Made by a program: the position numbers and the translations under genes
Assembly: GCA_029932585.1 (NCBI GenBank)
Contig: JAOZPU010000009.1
Span: 4,092-39,451, forward strand
DNA from: Spirochaetia bacterium
GTDB taxonomy: Bacteria; Spirochaetota; Spirochaetia; B11-G9
Direction: 5' to 3'
Length of the DNA: 35,360 nt
Notes under the pieces: generated by a model
Databases searched by the model: none
Told to the model about the DNA's origin: nothing
What the model saw: the letters and a program-made list of their open reading frames with translations, nothing else
Part shown: positions 6,536 to 14,676 of the stretch, one piece after another
Numbering within the stretch: the stretch's first letter is position 1
Layout of the letters: every line of letters begins with the position of its first letter

Positions 6536-9500
6536 CTATACACTCCTATTGAGATCTATAAAACAGCTTATATCCCCCCACATCATTTCTGTTGAATCAG
6601 GACTCCTTTCCCAGATAATACTATCTGCAAGAGTTTCTATTAAAAGATGTTCTTTAAAAGTATCAACTGCACTTTTCAGCCAATCATTTCCATCCAATTT
6701 CAAAACTATACGGTCAGTTACATCCAAATTTCTTTCTTTTCTAAGATTCTGTATACTTCGGACAATATCCCTTACAGTACCTTCTCTAAGGAGATCTTCT
6801 GTTATTTCACTATCTAATCCAATTGTTAAAGAACCCTCATTGAGAACTTTTAAATTTTCTTTCTCAAATCTTTGAATTACAATACCATCTTCTTTCAAAG
6901 TGAATTCACCTGACCCATAATTTATCTGTAAGGCTGAACCTTCCAAAAGACTTTGTATTTCAACCATGGACAACTCTTCAATTTTTAATGCTGCCGATTT
7001 CATATTCTTGCCAAGCAACTTGCCAAGTACTTTAAAATTAGCTTTGGCCTTGTATTCGACAAGATCCTCTTCATTATCTTTAAAAATAACATTTTTTACA
7101 TTTAATTCTTCAATAATAATATCTTCCATTTCTCTAAGAACTGCTTTTTCTTTAGAATCTCTGGTAACAATATATATTGATTTCAATGGCTGCCTTATTT
7201 TTAAGGAATGAATACTTCGAAGAGATCTTCCCATGGAAACAGCCTGTCTTGTTATTTCCATCTTTTTTTCAAGCTCAGGATCACGAATTTTATTGTCTGC
7301 AATTGGATAATCTGTAAGATGGATAGATTCAGGCATCTTATCTGTTCTTAGATTTTGATAAATTTCTTCGGTAATAAAAGGAATAAAAGGTGCTGCCACA
7401 TGAATAATACTCATTAGAACTGAATAAAGTGTTTCATAGGCCTGTAATTTATCAATATCATTTTCTGACCGCCAAAACCTTCTACGGGATCGTCTGATAT
7501 ACCAATTGTTAAGTAGATCAATAAATCTAATAATATCACCTATACCTTTTGATAAATCATACTTATCCAAATGGCTGGTTACCTCTGCCACCAAAGATTC
7601 TGCTTCTGATAAAATCCATCTATCCAAAGGATTGTCAGGATTTTCGGGTACTCCACTGGATTCAAAATTATCAATATTTGCATATGTAATAAAAAAGCTG
7701 TAAGCATTCCAAAAAGGGATTATAAAACCTTTAAGAACATCTTTAATTCCTTCATCAGAATATTTTAAATCTTCACCTCTAACAACTGCAGAATTGATTA
7801 AAAACATACGCAGAGCATCTGCACCAAAACTATTAATAATATCTTTTGGATCCGAAAAATTTCTTTCTGACTTGGACATTTTTTTACCGTCTTCTGCCAG
7901 AACAAGACCATTAACAATAACATTTTTAAAAGCAGGTTTATCAAACAGAGCAGCTGCAAGTATAGTTAAAGTATAAAACCATCCACGAGTCTGATCCAGA
8001 CCCTCAGAAATAAAATCTGCAGGAAAATTATTCTCAAACCACTCTTTATTTTCAAAAGGATAGTGAATCTGTGCATAAGGCATAGCTCCGGATTCAAACC
8101 AGCAATCCAAAACATCAGGGATTCTTCGCATAGTTCCCTTACCGTCAGGGCTTGGCCATGTAATTTCATCTACAAAATGTTTGTGTAGATCATCTACCAT
8201 TACACCGGATTTTTCTTTTAACTCTTCTCTGGAACCAATTACTTCCATATGATCAGAACCATCGCATTTCCAGATTGGAATTGGATTACCCCAATATCTG
8301 TTTCTACTAATAGCCCAGTCTCTGGCTCCCTCAAGCCATTTACCAAATCTTCCAGATTTTATATGACCAGGCATCCATTCTACCTGATTATTGGCAGAAA
8401 TCATCTTCTCTTTAATTTTTGAGATATCTACAAACCAACATGATATTGCACGATATATTAATGGTTCCTTTGTACGATAGCAAAAGGGATAACTATGATT
8501 ATAATTTTCTCTTTTTACAAGCTTACCCTCATCTTTTAGTCTTTTTATAATTGCTTTATCTGCATCTTTTACAAAAAGACCTTCATAGTCAGAAATCTCA
8601 TCAGTAAATTTACACTCAGCATCTATGGGACAAACAATAGGAACACCTGTGTTTTTCATTACATTATAGTCATCTTCTCCAAATCCCGGAGCAGTATGAA
8701 CAATTCCAGTTCCATCTTCAACTGTTACATAATCTGCTACAAGAGTTTTAAAAGCATTTTGTTTATCCAAATCTTTGAAATAGGGAAATAAAGGTATATA
8801 ACTTATCCCTTCAAGTTCCTTCCCTGTAAGCTCTTCAATAATTTCATAATCTTCAGGATCTTTATAATATGAAGAAAGACGTTCTTTTGCCAAAATATAG
8901 ACATCATCACCATCCTTTATTTTTGTATAAACAATTTCCGGGCCTAATGCTAAGCCCAGGTTTGAAGGAAGAGTCCATGGTGTTGTAGTCCATGCCAGAA
9001 AATAAGCATCTTCCTCTTTAAGTTTAAATCTTACAGTTATCGCAGGATCGATAACATCTTTGTAACCACCTAAATTGACTTCAAAATTCGACAGAGGTGT
9101 TGACAATTTTGGGCTATAGGGCATGATATAAAAACCTTCATACATCAACCCTTTTTCCATAAGCTGTTTTATTATCCACCATATAGATTCCATATAATCA
9201 GAATCCATAGTTTTATATCCATTATCAAAATCAACCCATCGACCCATTCGGGTAACTATTTCTTCCCATTCAGAAGTGTAACGTTGAACTATAGATCTGC
9301 AGGAGTCATTAAATTTAGCAACTCCAAATTCCTCTATTTGATACTTTCCGGATATACCCAACTCTTTTTCCATCTCATATTCTACAGGTAGTCCATGACA
9401 ATCCCAGCCAAAGGTTCGATCGACCTTTTTACCCTTCATAGATTGATATCTGGGTATAATATCTTTTATTGTTCCAGGTACAAAATGTCCAAAGTGTGGT

Positions 9501-9658
9501 AGCCCTGTTGCAAAAGGAGGTCCGTCATAAAATACGAATTCCTCATTTCCTTCTCTCTGGTTTATTGATTTTTTAAAAATATCATTCTTTTTCCAAAACT
9601 CCAGTATCTTTTCTTCCATCTTTGGAAAACTAACTTTTGAATTTACAGGTTTATACAA
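6536..9658 (-). CDS. ileS: Isoleucyl-tRNA synthetase, eukaryote-like (type 2) form
   Basis: IleRS charges tRNA-Ile and edits misactivated valine. The 1040-residue protein has the class I signatures HFGH (residues 55-58, within the ATGLPHFGHF segment) and GKKMSKSERN (about residue 593), with the CP1 editing domain between them (TTTPWTLPSN and the later HTAPGFGEDDY). It lacks the C-terminal Cys-rich zinc motif of ordinary bacterial IleRS and has the longer C-terminal extension of the eukaryote-like clade. That clade is known in spirochaetes and is often resistant to mupirocin. The start is a TTG with GGAGG five bases upstream. It heads the operon ileS-lipoprotein-hisH-hisF. No T-box leader is visible. 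Confidence 0.96.
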   Translation of the reverse strand: MYKPVNSKVSFPKMEEKILEFWKKNDIFKKSINQREGNEEFVFYDGPPFATGLPHFGHFVPGTIKDIIPRYQSMKGKKVDRTFGWDCHGLPVEYEMEKELGISGKYQIEEFGVAKFNDSCRSIVQRYTSEWEEIVTRMGRWVDFDNGYKTMDSDYMESIWWIIKQLMEKGLMYEGFYIMPYSPKLSTPLSNFEVNLGGYKDVIDPAITVRFKLKEEDAYFLAWTTTPWTLPSNLGLALGPEIVYTKIKDGDDVYILAKERLSSYYKDPEDYEIIEELTGKELEGISYIPLFPYFKDLDKQNAFKTLVADYVTVEDGTGIVHTAPGFGEDDYNVMKNTGVPIVCPIDAECKFTDEISDYEGLFVKDADKAIIKRLKDEGKLVKRENYNHSYPFCYRTKEPLIYRAISCWFVDISKIKEKMISANNQVEWMPGHIKSGRFGKWLEGARDWAISRNRYWGNPIPIWKCDGSDHMEVIGSREELKEKSGVMVDDLHKHFVDEITWPSPDGKGTMRRIPDVLDCWFESGAMPYAQIHYPFENKEWFENNFPADFISEGLDQTRGWFYTLTILAAALFDKPAFKNVIVNGLVLAEDGKKMSKSERNFSDPKDIINSFGADALRMFLINSAVVRGEDLKYSDEGIKDVLKGFIIPFWNAYSFFITYANIDNFESSGVPENPDNPLDRWILSEAESLVAEVTSHLDKYDLSKGIGDIIRFIDLLNNWYIRRSRRRFWRSENDIDKLQAYETLYSVLMSIIHVAAPFIPFITEEIYQNLRTDKMPESIHLTDYPIADNKIRDPELEKKMEITRQAVSMGRSLRSIHSLKIRQPLKSIYIVTRDSKEKAVLREMEDIIIEELNVKNVIFKDNEEDLVEYKAKANFKVLGKLLGKNMKSAALKIEELSMVEIQSLLEGSALQINYGSGEFTLKEDGIVIQRFEKENLKVLNEGSLTIGLDSEITEDLLREGTVRDIVRSIQNLRKERNLDVTDRIVLKLDGNDWLKSAVDTFKEHLLIETLADSIIWERSPDSTEMMWGDISCFIDLNRSV

Positions 9659-9691
9659 TGTTGCCTCCGAAATAATCAGTTCTGAAGGGCT

Positions 9692-9720
9692 ATACTATGA
9701 TATTTTTCTGTATCCTTCAA
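9692..9720 (-). promoter_or_regulatory. Candidate ileS promoter
   Basis: On the minus strand TTGAAG (9720-9715), a 17-base spacer and TAGTAT (9697-9692) precede the TTG at 9658, giving a leader of about 25-30 bases that carries the GGAGG ribosome binding site. The -10 matches only four of six positions. Confidence 0.4.
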
Positions 9721-9764
9721 GCTTTGCAGGAGCCTTTAAAACTCTTATTTATTTATTTTTTTCC

Positions 9765-9791
9765 TAATTTCTTATTTTGAAAATCCGACAT
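9765..9791 (+). promoter_or_regulatory. Sigma28 (FliA/WhiG)-type promoter of flaB
   Basis: TAAT (9765-9768), exactly 15 bases, then TCCGACAT (9784-9791). The flagellar sigma28 consensus is TAAA-N15-GCCGATAA, so the spacing is exact and the -10 matches at five of eight positions. The predicted start, around 9798-9800, would place the leader hairpin (9801-9818) at the very 5' end of the message. No sigma70 promoter of similar quality is visible here. Confidence 0.5.
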
Positions 9792-9800
9792 ATTAATTAA

Positions 9801-9840
9801 CTGGACAAGGATGTCCGGACTTTATACACAATCAAGGAGG
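9801..9840 (+). promoter_or_regulatory. flaB leader with CsrA-type hairpin and second GGA at the Shine-Dalgarno
   Basis: CTGGACA (9801-9807) pairs with TGTCCGG (9812-9818), leaving the four-base loop AGGA. The core ACAAGGATGT matches the published in-vitro-selected CsrA/RsmA site (ACARGGAUGU) at every position, with GGA in the loop as required. About 25 bases later AAGGAGG (9834-9840) is the ribosome binding site of flaB and provides a second GGA. Two-site CsrA control of flagellin leaders is known for Bacillus hag, and flaB is a reported CsrA target in Borrelia. Confidence 0.7.
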
Positions 9841-9845
9841 ATTGT

Positions 9846-10718
9846 ATGATAATCAATCACAACATGAGCGCTATGTTTACTCAAAGACAGAATGGTATGA
9901 ACAACTGGCGGGTAAATGGTAACATGGAAAAATTATCTTCTGGAATGAGAATCAACAGAGCTGGTGATGATGCATCAGGTCTTGCTGTTTCTGAGAAGAT
10001 GCGTGCACAGATCAGAGGTTTAAGAAGAGCTGAGAAAAATGCACAGGATGGAGTATCTTTTATTCAGACAACAGAAGGATATCTACAGGAAACTCAGGAT
10101 ATTCTACACAGAATGAGAGAACTTGCTATTCAAAGTTCAAATGGAATCTATTCTGATGAAGACAGAATGCAGATTCAGGTAGAAATCAGTCAGCTGGTTG
10201 ATGAAATCAACAGAATTTCTTCACATGCTCAGTTCAATGGTATGAACATGATGACTGGTCGTTTTGGTAAAGAAACTGGTGAAAATTCTGTAACTGGCAG
10301 CATGTGGTTGCATATTGGTGCAAACATGGATCAAAGAGAAAGAGTTTATATTGGAACAATGACAGCTCAGGGTTTAGGATTACAGGGTCTTGGAGCAAAA
10401 CCTCATGCAGCAACATTTTTCTCTATAGGTTCACCTGACAGTGCGAATATGTCTCTTTCTTTAATTGATGGTGCTCTAACAAAAGTAAGTAAACAAAGAG
10501 CAGATTTAGGTGCTTATCAAACAAGACTTGAATATGCTTCACAGGGACTTAATATTGGAGCAGAAAATCTTCAGGCCGCTGAATCAAGAATACGTGATAC
10601 AGATATGGCAGAAGAAATGGTTGAATTTACTAAGAATCAGATTCTTGTACAAACATCTAATGCTATGCTTGCTCAGGCTAATTCAAAGAGTCAGTCAGTT
10701 CTTCAGTTATTCCAGTAA
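9846..10718 (+). CDS. flaB: Periplasmic flagellar filament core protein FlaB
   Basis: FlaB is the core flagellin of spirochaetal periplasmic flagella. At 290 residues it has the short spirochaete architecture: a conserved N-terminal coiled-coil D0/D1 region ([29 protein letters not shown]) to about residue 140, a short variable middle, and the conserved C-terminal D1/D0 region (residues ~205-290) ending in SVLQLFQ. The variable D2/D3 domains of external flagellins are missing. There is no signal peptide, as expected for export through the flagellar type III apparatus. Control is probably by sigma28 at the promoter and by CsrA at the leader. It is monocistronic, closed by a strong terminator 22 bases after the stop. 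No fliW or csrA is nearby in the window. Confidence 0.97.
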   Translation: MIINHNMSAMFTQRQNGMNNWRVNGNMEKLSSGMRINRAGDDASGLAVSEKMRAQIRGLRRAEKNAQDGVSFIQTTEGYLQETQDILHRMRELAIQSSNGIYSDEDRMQIQVEISQLVDEINRISSHAQFNGMNMMTGRFGKETGENSVTGSMWLHIGANMDQRERVYIGTMTAQGLGLQGLGAKPHAATFFSIGSPDSANMSLSLIDGALTKVSKQRADLGAYQTRLEYASQGLNIGAENLQAAESRIRDTDMAEEMVEFTKNQILVQTSNAMLAQANSKSQSVLQLFQ

Positions 10719-10740
10719 TTAAAAAGAATAAATTGTAAAA

Positions 10741-10767
10741 GGCGACCCCTTTGGGTCGTCTTTTTTT
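10741..10767 (+). terminator. Intrinsic terminator of flaB
   Basis: GGCGACCC (10741-10748), loop CTTT, GGGTCGTC (10753-10760), then seven T. The stem pairs throughout with one G-T wobble, and the position directly after flaB is ideal. Confidence 0.95.
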
Positions 10768-10772
10768 ATTTG

Positions 10773-10807
10773 TTGATGAATCGCTTTATATGATGTATTA
10801 ATACTAT
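10773..10807 (+). promoter_or_regulatory. Promoter of the CCA/poly(A) polymerase gene, leaderless type
   Basis: TTGATG (10773-10778), a 17-base spacer, TATTAA (10796-10801), then six bases and the ATG at 10808. There is no ribosome binding site. It lies immediately after the flaB terminator, so the gene needs its own promoter. Confidence 0.55.
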
Positions 10808-12166
10808 ATGAAGCATTTTCATGTTACCCCTACTCTCCGTCATTTCTCAAATATTTTCTCTTTAAATGGATACAACTGTTTTCTGGTGGGGGGGGCTCTT
10901 AGAAATCATTATGCAGGAATACAACCTACAGATTTTGATTTTGCAACAGATGCGAGCCCTGAAGAAGTTCAGAAAATTTTCCATAATGTTATTCCTACGG
11001 GAATTAAACATGGAACTGTAACCGTAATTTTTAAAGGTCATCAATTTGAGGTAACCACATTTAGAATAGAAGGAGATTATTCAAATTCAAGACACCCGGA
11101 TAATATTACTTTCAGCCCTTCAATTTTTGAAGATTTAAAAAGACGTGATTTTTCTATAAATTCAATTGCCATGAATCTTCAGACAGGGGAAGTTCTCGAT
11201 CCACATAATGGTATTCAGGATCTTAAAAGAAAAATAATAAGAGCAATTGGGAATCCTGTCGAAAGGTTTAATGAAGATGGCCTAAGGCTTATGAGAGCCT
11301 GTAGATTTACTGCACAATTAAATTTCACAATAGAAAAAAAGACTTTTGAAGGTTTGGTTGAGTGTAAAAAAAATCTTAAAAACGTTTCCTCAGAAAGAAT
11401 AAGAGATGAAATAATTAAAATTCTTTCTTCAGAAAAACCATCTGTTGCATTTAAAATTATGGAAAGTTCAGGAATACTCGAACTGATTATTCCTGAATTA
11501 TCTCTTTGCAGGGGCATAGACCAAAAAGGATATCATGATTTTGATGTTTTGGATCATCTTTTTTATTCTTGCGACGGAGGACCCAGGGATGATATTATTT
11601 TACGTTTAACCTGCCTGCTTCATGATATAGGAAAACCTCAATCCCTGGTTCTAGATTCTGATGGTTTCCCTACATTTTACAATCACGAAAACATTTCTGA
11701 AAAACTGGCAACAAATATTATGCAAAAATTACGTTTTTCAGGGAATGATATAAAACGATCAGCTCATCTTATATTACATCATATGTTTAACTATACTGAG
11801 GAATGGAGTGATGCTGCGGTTAGAAGATTTATTTCGAAAGTAGGAATTGAAAGTATAGACGATCTCTTCAGACTAAGAATTGCTGATCAGTTTGGTATGA
11901 CAAATTCAAAAAAATTATCAGAAAATTTAAAACTTTTCAAAATTAGAATAAATAAGATTATAAATGAAGGTTCTGCTTTTTCGATTAAAAATTTAAATAT
12001 TACCGGTACAGATTTAATTGATAATTGTAATATAACAAAGGGTCCTCTAATTGGTACAATTTTAAAAGAGTTACTTGAAACTGTCTTAGATGATCCAAAA
12101 TTAAATGAAAAGGGGAAATTGCTGTTTATAGCAACTAATCTTGTAAAAAAATACTCAAATAACTAA
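10808..12166 (+). CDS. CCA tRNA nucleotidyltransferase / poly(A) polymerase with HD domain
   Basis: A class II nucleotidyltransferase that adds CCA to tRNA 3' ends, or in some bacteria poly(A) to RNA. At 452 residues it shows LVGGALRN (about 27-33), the metal-binding DFD (42-44), and RRDFSINSIAMN, the family signature following the fingers region. An HD phosphohydrolase motif LLHDIGKP lies near residue 271. CCA-adding and poly(A) enzymes cannot be separated reliably by eye; the HD domain and the absence of another candidate in the window do not settle it. The ATG sits six bases after a -10 and has no ribosome binding site. Its stop overlaps the stop of the convergent rnc gene (12163-12166), so the two mRNAs are complementary at their 3' ends. 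The Borrelia homologue is, from memory, also next to rnc. Confidence 0.92.
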   Translation: MKHFHVTPTLRHFSNIFSLNGYNCFLVGGALRNHYAGIQPTDFDFATDASPEEVQKIFHNVIPTGIKHGTVTVIFKGHQFEVTTFRIEGDYSNSRHPDNITFSPSIFEDLKRRDFSINSIAMNLQTGEVLDPHNGIQDLKRKIIRAIGNPVERFNEDGLRLMRACRFTAQLNFTIEKKTFEGLVECKKNLKNVSSERIRDEIIKILSSEKPSVAFKIMESSGILELIIPELSLCRGIDQKGYHDFDVLDHLFYSCDGGPRDDIILRLTCLLHDIGKPQSLVLDSDGFPTFYNHENISEKLATNIMQKLRFSGNDIKRSAHLILHHMFNYTEEWSDAAVRRFISKVGIESIDDLFRLRIADQFGMTNSKKLSENLKLFKIRINKIINEGSAFSIKNLNITGTDLIDNCNITKGPLIGTILKELLETVLDDPKLNEKGKLLFIATNLVKKYSNN

Positions 12167-12909
12167 GATTTACTAAAATGCTTATAAGCCAGGGCAGCCG
12201 CTTTTTGTTCAGCTTCTTTCTTGTTTTTACCAATACCAGGTCCATAAAGCTCATTATCAACTTTTACTTCAATCCAAAAAGTTCTATCGTGATCAGGTCC
12301 TGATTTCTTAATTAATGAATACTTAGGATAATTTTTAAAATTCTTTTGTACATATTCCTGAAGTAAGGTCTTATAGTCTTTTTTATGTCTATTTTCAAGA
12401 ACCTTATTAATTTCAGGTATCAGATATTTAAGAATAAAATTCTGAGAAGCTTTAAATCCGGAATCAATGAAATAAGCTCCAAACACGGCTTCCATACAAT
12501 CTGCAAGTATTGCTTTCTTATTCCGGCCTCCGGAATACTCCTCACCCTTACCTATAAGAATAAAATTATCAATTTTGAGAATTTTTGCGATAATAGCAAG
12601 ACTGTCCTCACTAACTACAAAAGATTTTATTCTTGCAAGATCGCCTTCATTTTTATTAGGAAGATTTTTATAGAGATATTCGCTTACAACAAGTCCGAGA
12701 ACACTATCTCCAAGGAATTCTAATTTTTCATTATTTTCAATACTTTCTTTACTTTCGTTTGCAAAAGATCTGTGGGAAAAAGCAAGGTTCAGGAAATCTA
12801 ATTTCCTGAACCTAATACCTGCATTTTTTTCAAAAAGCTGCAACTCCTTCTTCCTCACCTGGTTAACAGGTGGAGGTCTAAAGTTACCTGCTCTGAAACT
12901 TCGATTCAC
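12163..12909 (-). CDS. rnc: Ribonuclease III
   Basis: RNase III cleaves double-stranded RNA in rRNA processing and antisense control. The 248-residue protein has the catalytic domain signature NEKLEFLGDSVL (Glu64, Asp68) and the second acidic pair in ADCMEAVFGA (Asp137, Glu140; the family more often has ADALEA). A C-terminal dsRNA-binding domain (about 177-246) ends with KKEAEQKAAALAYKHF. An N-terminal extension of about 20 basic and proline-rich residues precedes the domain. It is last in coaD-rpmF-acpP-rnc, six bases after acpP, and converges on the CCA enzyme gene with overlapping stops. Confidence 0.96.
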   Translation of the reverse strand: MNRSFRAGNFRPPPVNQVRKKELQLFEKNAGIRFRKLDFLNLAFSHRSFANESKESIENNEKLEFLGDSVLGLVVSEYLYKNLPNKNEGDLARIKSFVVSEDSLAIIAKILKIDNFILIGKGEEYSGGRNKKAILADCMEAVFGAYFIDSGFKASQNFILKYLIPEINKVLENRHKKDYKTLLQEYVQKNFKNYPKYSLIKKSGPDHDRTFWIEVKVDNELYGPGIGKNKKEAEQKAAALAYKHFSKS

Positions 12910-12915
12910 TAATTA

Positions 12916-13152
12916 TTAAGCTTCCTGAGATTTAAGAAAGTTTAAAGCGTCTCCAACAGTTTCAAATTCGTTAGCTTTTTCATCTGGAATAGTAACACCC
13001 ATTTCTTCCTCAATAGCATATACAAGTTCATATGTATCAAGACTATCAGCACCAAGATCTTGTCGAAAAGATGCTTCAGGTGTAATTTTTGATTCTTCCA
13101 CTTCCAGTTTCTCAGCAATAAGCTTCTTCAATTTGTCAAAAAGTTCGTCCAT
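12916..13152 (-). CDS. acpP: Acyl carrier protein
   Basis: ACP carries growing fatty acyl chains on a 4'-phosphopantetheine arm. At 78 residues it is standard in length, strongly acidic, with the attachment serine in GADSLDTYEL (Ser37; most ACPs have DSLDTVEL, so Tyr replaces Val). It lies between rpmF and rnc. The neighbouring coaD makes the CoA precursor from which the pantetheine arm is derived, and rpmF-acp neighbourhoods are common in bacteria because L32 and lipid synthesis genes are co-transcribed. Confidence 0.97.
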   Translation of the reverse strand: MDELFDKLKKLIAEKLEVEESKITPEASFRQDLGADSLDTYELVYAIEEEMGVTIPDEKANEFETVGDALNFLKSQEA

Positions 13153-13172
13153 AATATACTCCTTAAAAAATA

Positions 13173-13361
13173 TTAAGCCATATTTTCAAGTTCTAATACT
13201 TGATTTCCCCTATAATAACCACACTTAGGACAAACACGATGTGGTAATACTTTATTACCACATGTTCCGCATTCGATAAGTCCTGGTACTATTAGTTTCA
13301 TATTCGCAGATCGTCTTGTACGTGATCGTTTTTTTGACGTCTTATATTTTGGTACTGCCAT
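13173..13361 (-). CDS. rpmF: 50S ribosomal protein L32
   Basis: A 62-residue basic protein starting MAVPKYKTSKKRSRTRRS, the diagnostic L32 N-terminus. It is the zinc-binding version, with Cys31-x2-Cys34 and Cys44-x2-Cys47 forming a ribbon, as opposed to the Cys-less paralogue some bacteria use under zinc limitation. GAGGATG lies just upstream of the ATG. It lies 62 bases downstream of coaD and 20 bases upstream of acpP. Confidence 0.97.
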   Translation of the reverse strand: MAVPKYKTSKKRSRTRRSANMKLIVPGLIECGTCGNKVLPHRVCPKCGYYRGNQVLELENMA

Positions 13362-13423
13362 TGTAACATCCTCTCTAAGTTAGCAAAAAGTCAGTGTGAA
13401 ACTACCCTAAATCGAGCTTAATG

Positions 13424-13906
13424 TCAACTGCCTCGTAATCGCTGTTTTAAAGCAAATGCAACTTCCGGAGGTACCATAGCCCCTATATCACCATCAAGTA
13501 GAGCAATCTCCTTAATAGCTGAGGACCTCAAGACAAAATACTTTGGATCAGTTGGCATGAACATAATATCAACATCAGGACTTAACTCCTTATTTGTCAT
13601 TGCAAGTTCAAACTCATATCCAAAGTCAACAAGTGCACGAACACCTCTTACCATCACTTTTACATGATTTTCTTCTGCGAATTTAACTATTAGTTTATCC
13701 CATAACTTCACAGTTACATTAGAATAATCCTTTACTAGTAAACTCATCATCTCAAACCGTTCATCTGGTGAAAACAGAGTCTTTTTCTGGTTATTCACCG
13801 CAATAACGACATAGAGTTCCTCAAAAATAGAGGATGCCCTTTTTATGAGATTCATATGACCATTTGTTGGAGGATCAAATGAACCTGGAAACATAGCTTT
13901 TATCAC
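13424..13906 (-). CDS. coaD: Phosphopantetheine adenylyltransferase CoaD
   Basis: CoaD makes dephospho-CoA from phosphopantetheine and ATP, the penultimate and regulated step of CoA synthesis. At 160 residues it has the nucleotidyltransferase N-terminus FPGSFDPPTNGH (TNGH, residues 14-17, is the T/HxGH motif), the VRGVRALVDFGYE segment, and RSSAIKE near the C-terminus. The GTG at 13906 is chosen because homologues usually have three or four residues before xFPGSFDP and because a -10 lies six bases upstream. The ATG at 13894 would leave too short an N-terminus. It is first gene of coaD-rpmF-acpP-rnc. Confidence 0.96.
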   Translation of the reverse strand: MIKAMFPGSFDPPTNGHMNLIKRASSIFEELYVVIAVNNQKKTLFSPDERFEMMSLLVKDYSNVTVKLWDKLIVKFAEENHVKVMVRGVRALVDFGYEFELAMTNKELSPDVDIMFMPTDPKYFVLRSSAIKEIALLDGDIGAMVPPEVAFALKQRLRGS

Positions 13907-13942
13907 GTTGACAATTTACTCACTATATACCATCAAAGTCAA
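13907..13942 (-). promoter_or_regulatory. coaD promoter, leaderless type
   Basis: On the minus strand TTGACT (13942-13937), an 18-base spacer, TAAATT (13918-13913), then six bases and the GTG at 13906. There is no ribosome binding site. The spacer is one base longer than ideal and the -10 matches four of six positions. Confidence 0.5.
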
Positions 13943-14053
13943 GATATATATCGGTCGGCAACCGAAATAATACATTATTTTTAAAAGTTTTTTTCTAAAA
14001 CCCAATTAAATGCCTTTATTTTTATAAAATTTCAATGTTTATTAATTTTCGTT

Positions 14054-14089
14054 TTGACAAATACTGAATGACTATATAAACTATGTCTA
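14054..14089 (+). promoter_or_regulatory. Promoter of the 14090 lipoprotein gene, near-leaderless
   Basis: A consensus TTGACA (14054-14059) is followed after 17 bases by TAAACT (14077-14082), or after 15 bases by the better TATAAA (14075-14080). Either choice puts the start within about three bases of the ATG at 14090. No ribosome binding site is visible. Confidence 0.55.
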
Positions 14090-14647
14090 ATGAGAAAATT
14101 ATATATTTATTTAGTTAGCAGTATACTTCTGGCAGGTTTATTTTCCTGTACCACTCTACCACCTGAAGAAAAAACAATTGAACCTTCTAAAGAAATTGTT
14201 CAGGAAGTAGTAATACCTATAGAAAATAAATCTGAAAAAATAGAGGAAAAACCAAGCAATACACTTTCGGAAACCGAAATGGAAACAGTAGAAACAGATA
14301 TTTCTGAACTTATAGAAAAACTTAATGGTATTATTAAATCAAAAGATTTTATAGTCTGGAAACAATATCTATCACAGGATTATATAAACTATTATAGTGA
14401 TCCGGAAGTTTTAAAAGAAAAGTCTCAATCTCCTCTTTTGACAAAATACAAGATTGTTCTACGATCACTTGAAGATTATTTTAATTTTGTTGTTGTTGGC
14501 AGCAGACAAAATGTTAAACTGGATGAAATTAAAGCTCTCGACAGAGATCGAATAAAAGCATATATGTTTATTAATAATACTTCTGTTATAATATATGAAC
14601 TTATAAGAATCGATAATACCTGGAAAATAGGGAAATTTTCAGAATAA
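14090..14647 (+). CDS. Predicted lipoprotein of unknown function
   Basis: A 185-residue protein with a short basic N-terminus, a hydrophobic segment and a lipobox-like GLFSC (Cys20), so probably lipidated; the -2 Phe is of the relaxed kind accepted in spirochaetes. A Glu/Lys/Ser-rich linker (about 25-70) leads into a domain of about 110 residues whose helix-then-sheet pattern (an amphipathic ISELIEKLNGIIKS helix, then VVVGSRQNV, IKAYMFINNTSVIIYELIR and a final TWKIGKFSE strand) resembles NTF2-like or DUF4878-like folds. That assignment is a guess from pattern. It is 29 bases upstream of the HEAT-repeat gene and shares its operon. Confidence 0.7.
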   Translation: MRKLYIYLVSSILLAGLFSCTTLPPEEKTIEPSKEIVQEVVIPIENKSEKIEEKPSNTLSETEMETVETDISELIEKLNGIIKSKDFIVWKQYLSQDYINYYSDPEVLKEKSQSPLLTKYKIVLRSLEDYFNFVVVGSRQNVKLDEIKALDRDRIKAYMFINNTSVIIYELIRIDNTWKIGKFSE

Positions 14648-14676
14648 CAACCCCACAAGGGAAATGGAGAATCAAT

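Noticed and set aside
9659-9845. T-box or other riboswitch upstream of ileS
   Set aside because: The ileS leader is only about 30 bases by the best promoter, and no T-box sequence or specifier hairpin is visible. The rest of the gap belongs to the flaB promoter and leader.
10510-10722. Overlapping open frame inside the 3' half of flaB
   Set aside because: It is a shadow of the conserved FlaB C-terminal coding sequence, has no family likeness and no ribosome binding site of its own.
13951-13965. TCGGT-CGGCA-ACCGA inverted repeat in the coaD / lipoprotein intergenic region as a terminator or operator
   Set aside because: The stem is only five base pairs, there is no adjacent T-run and it lies between divergent genes. 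It is not distinguishable from chance.
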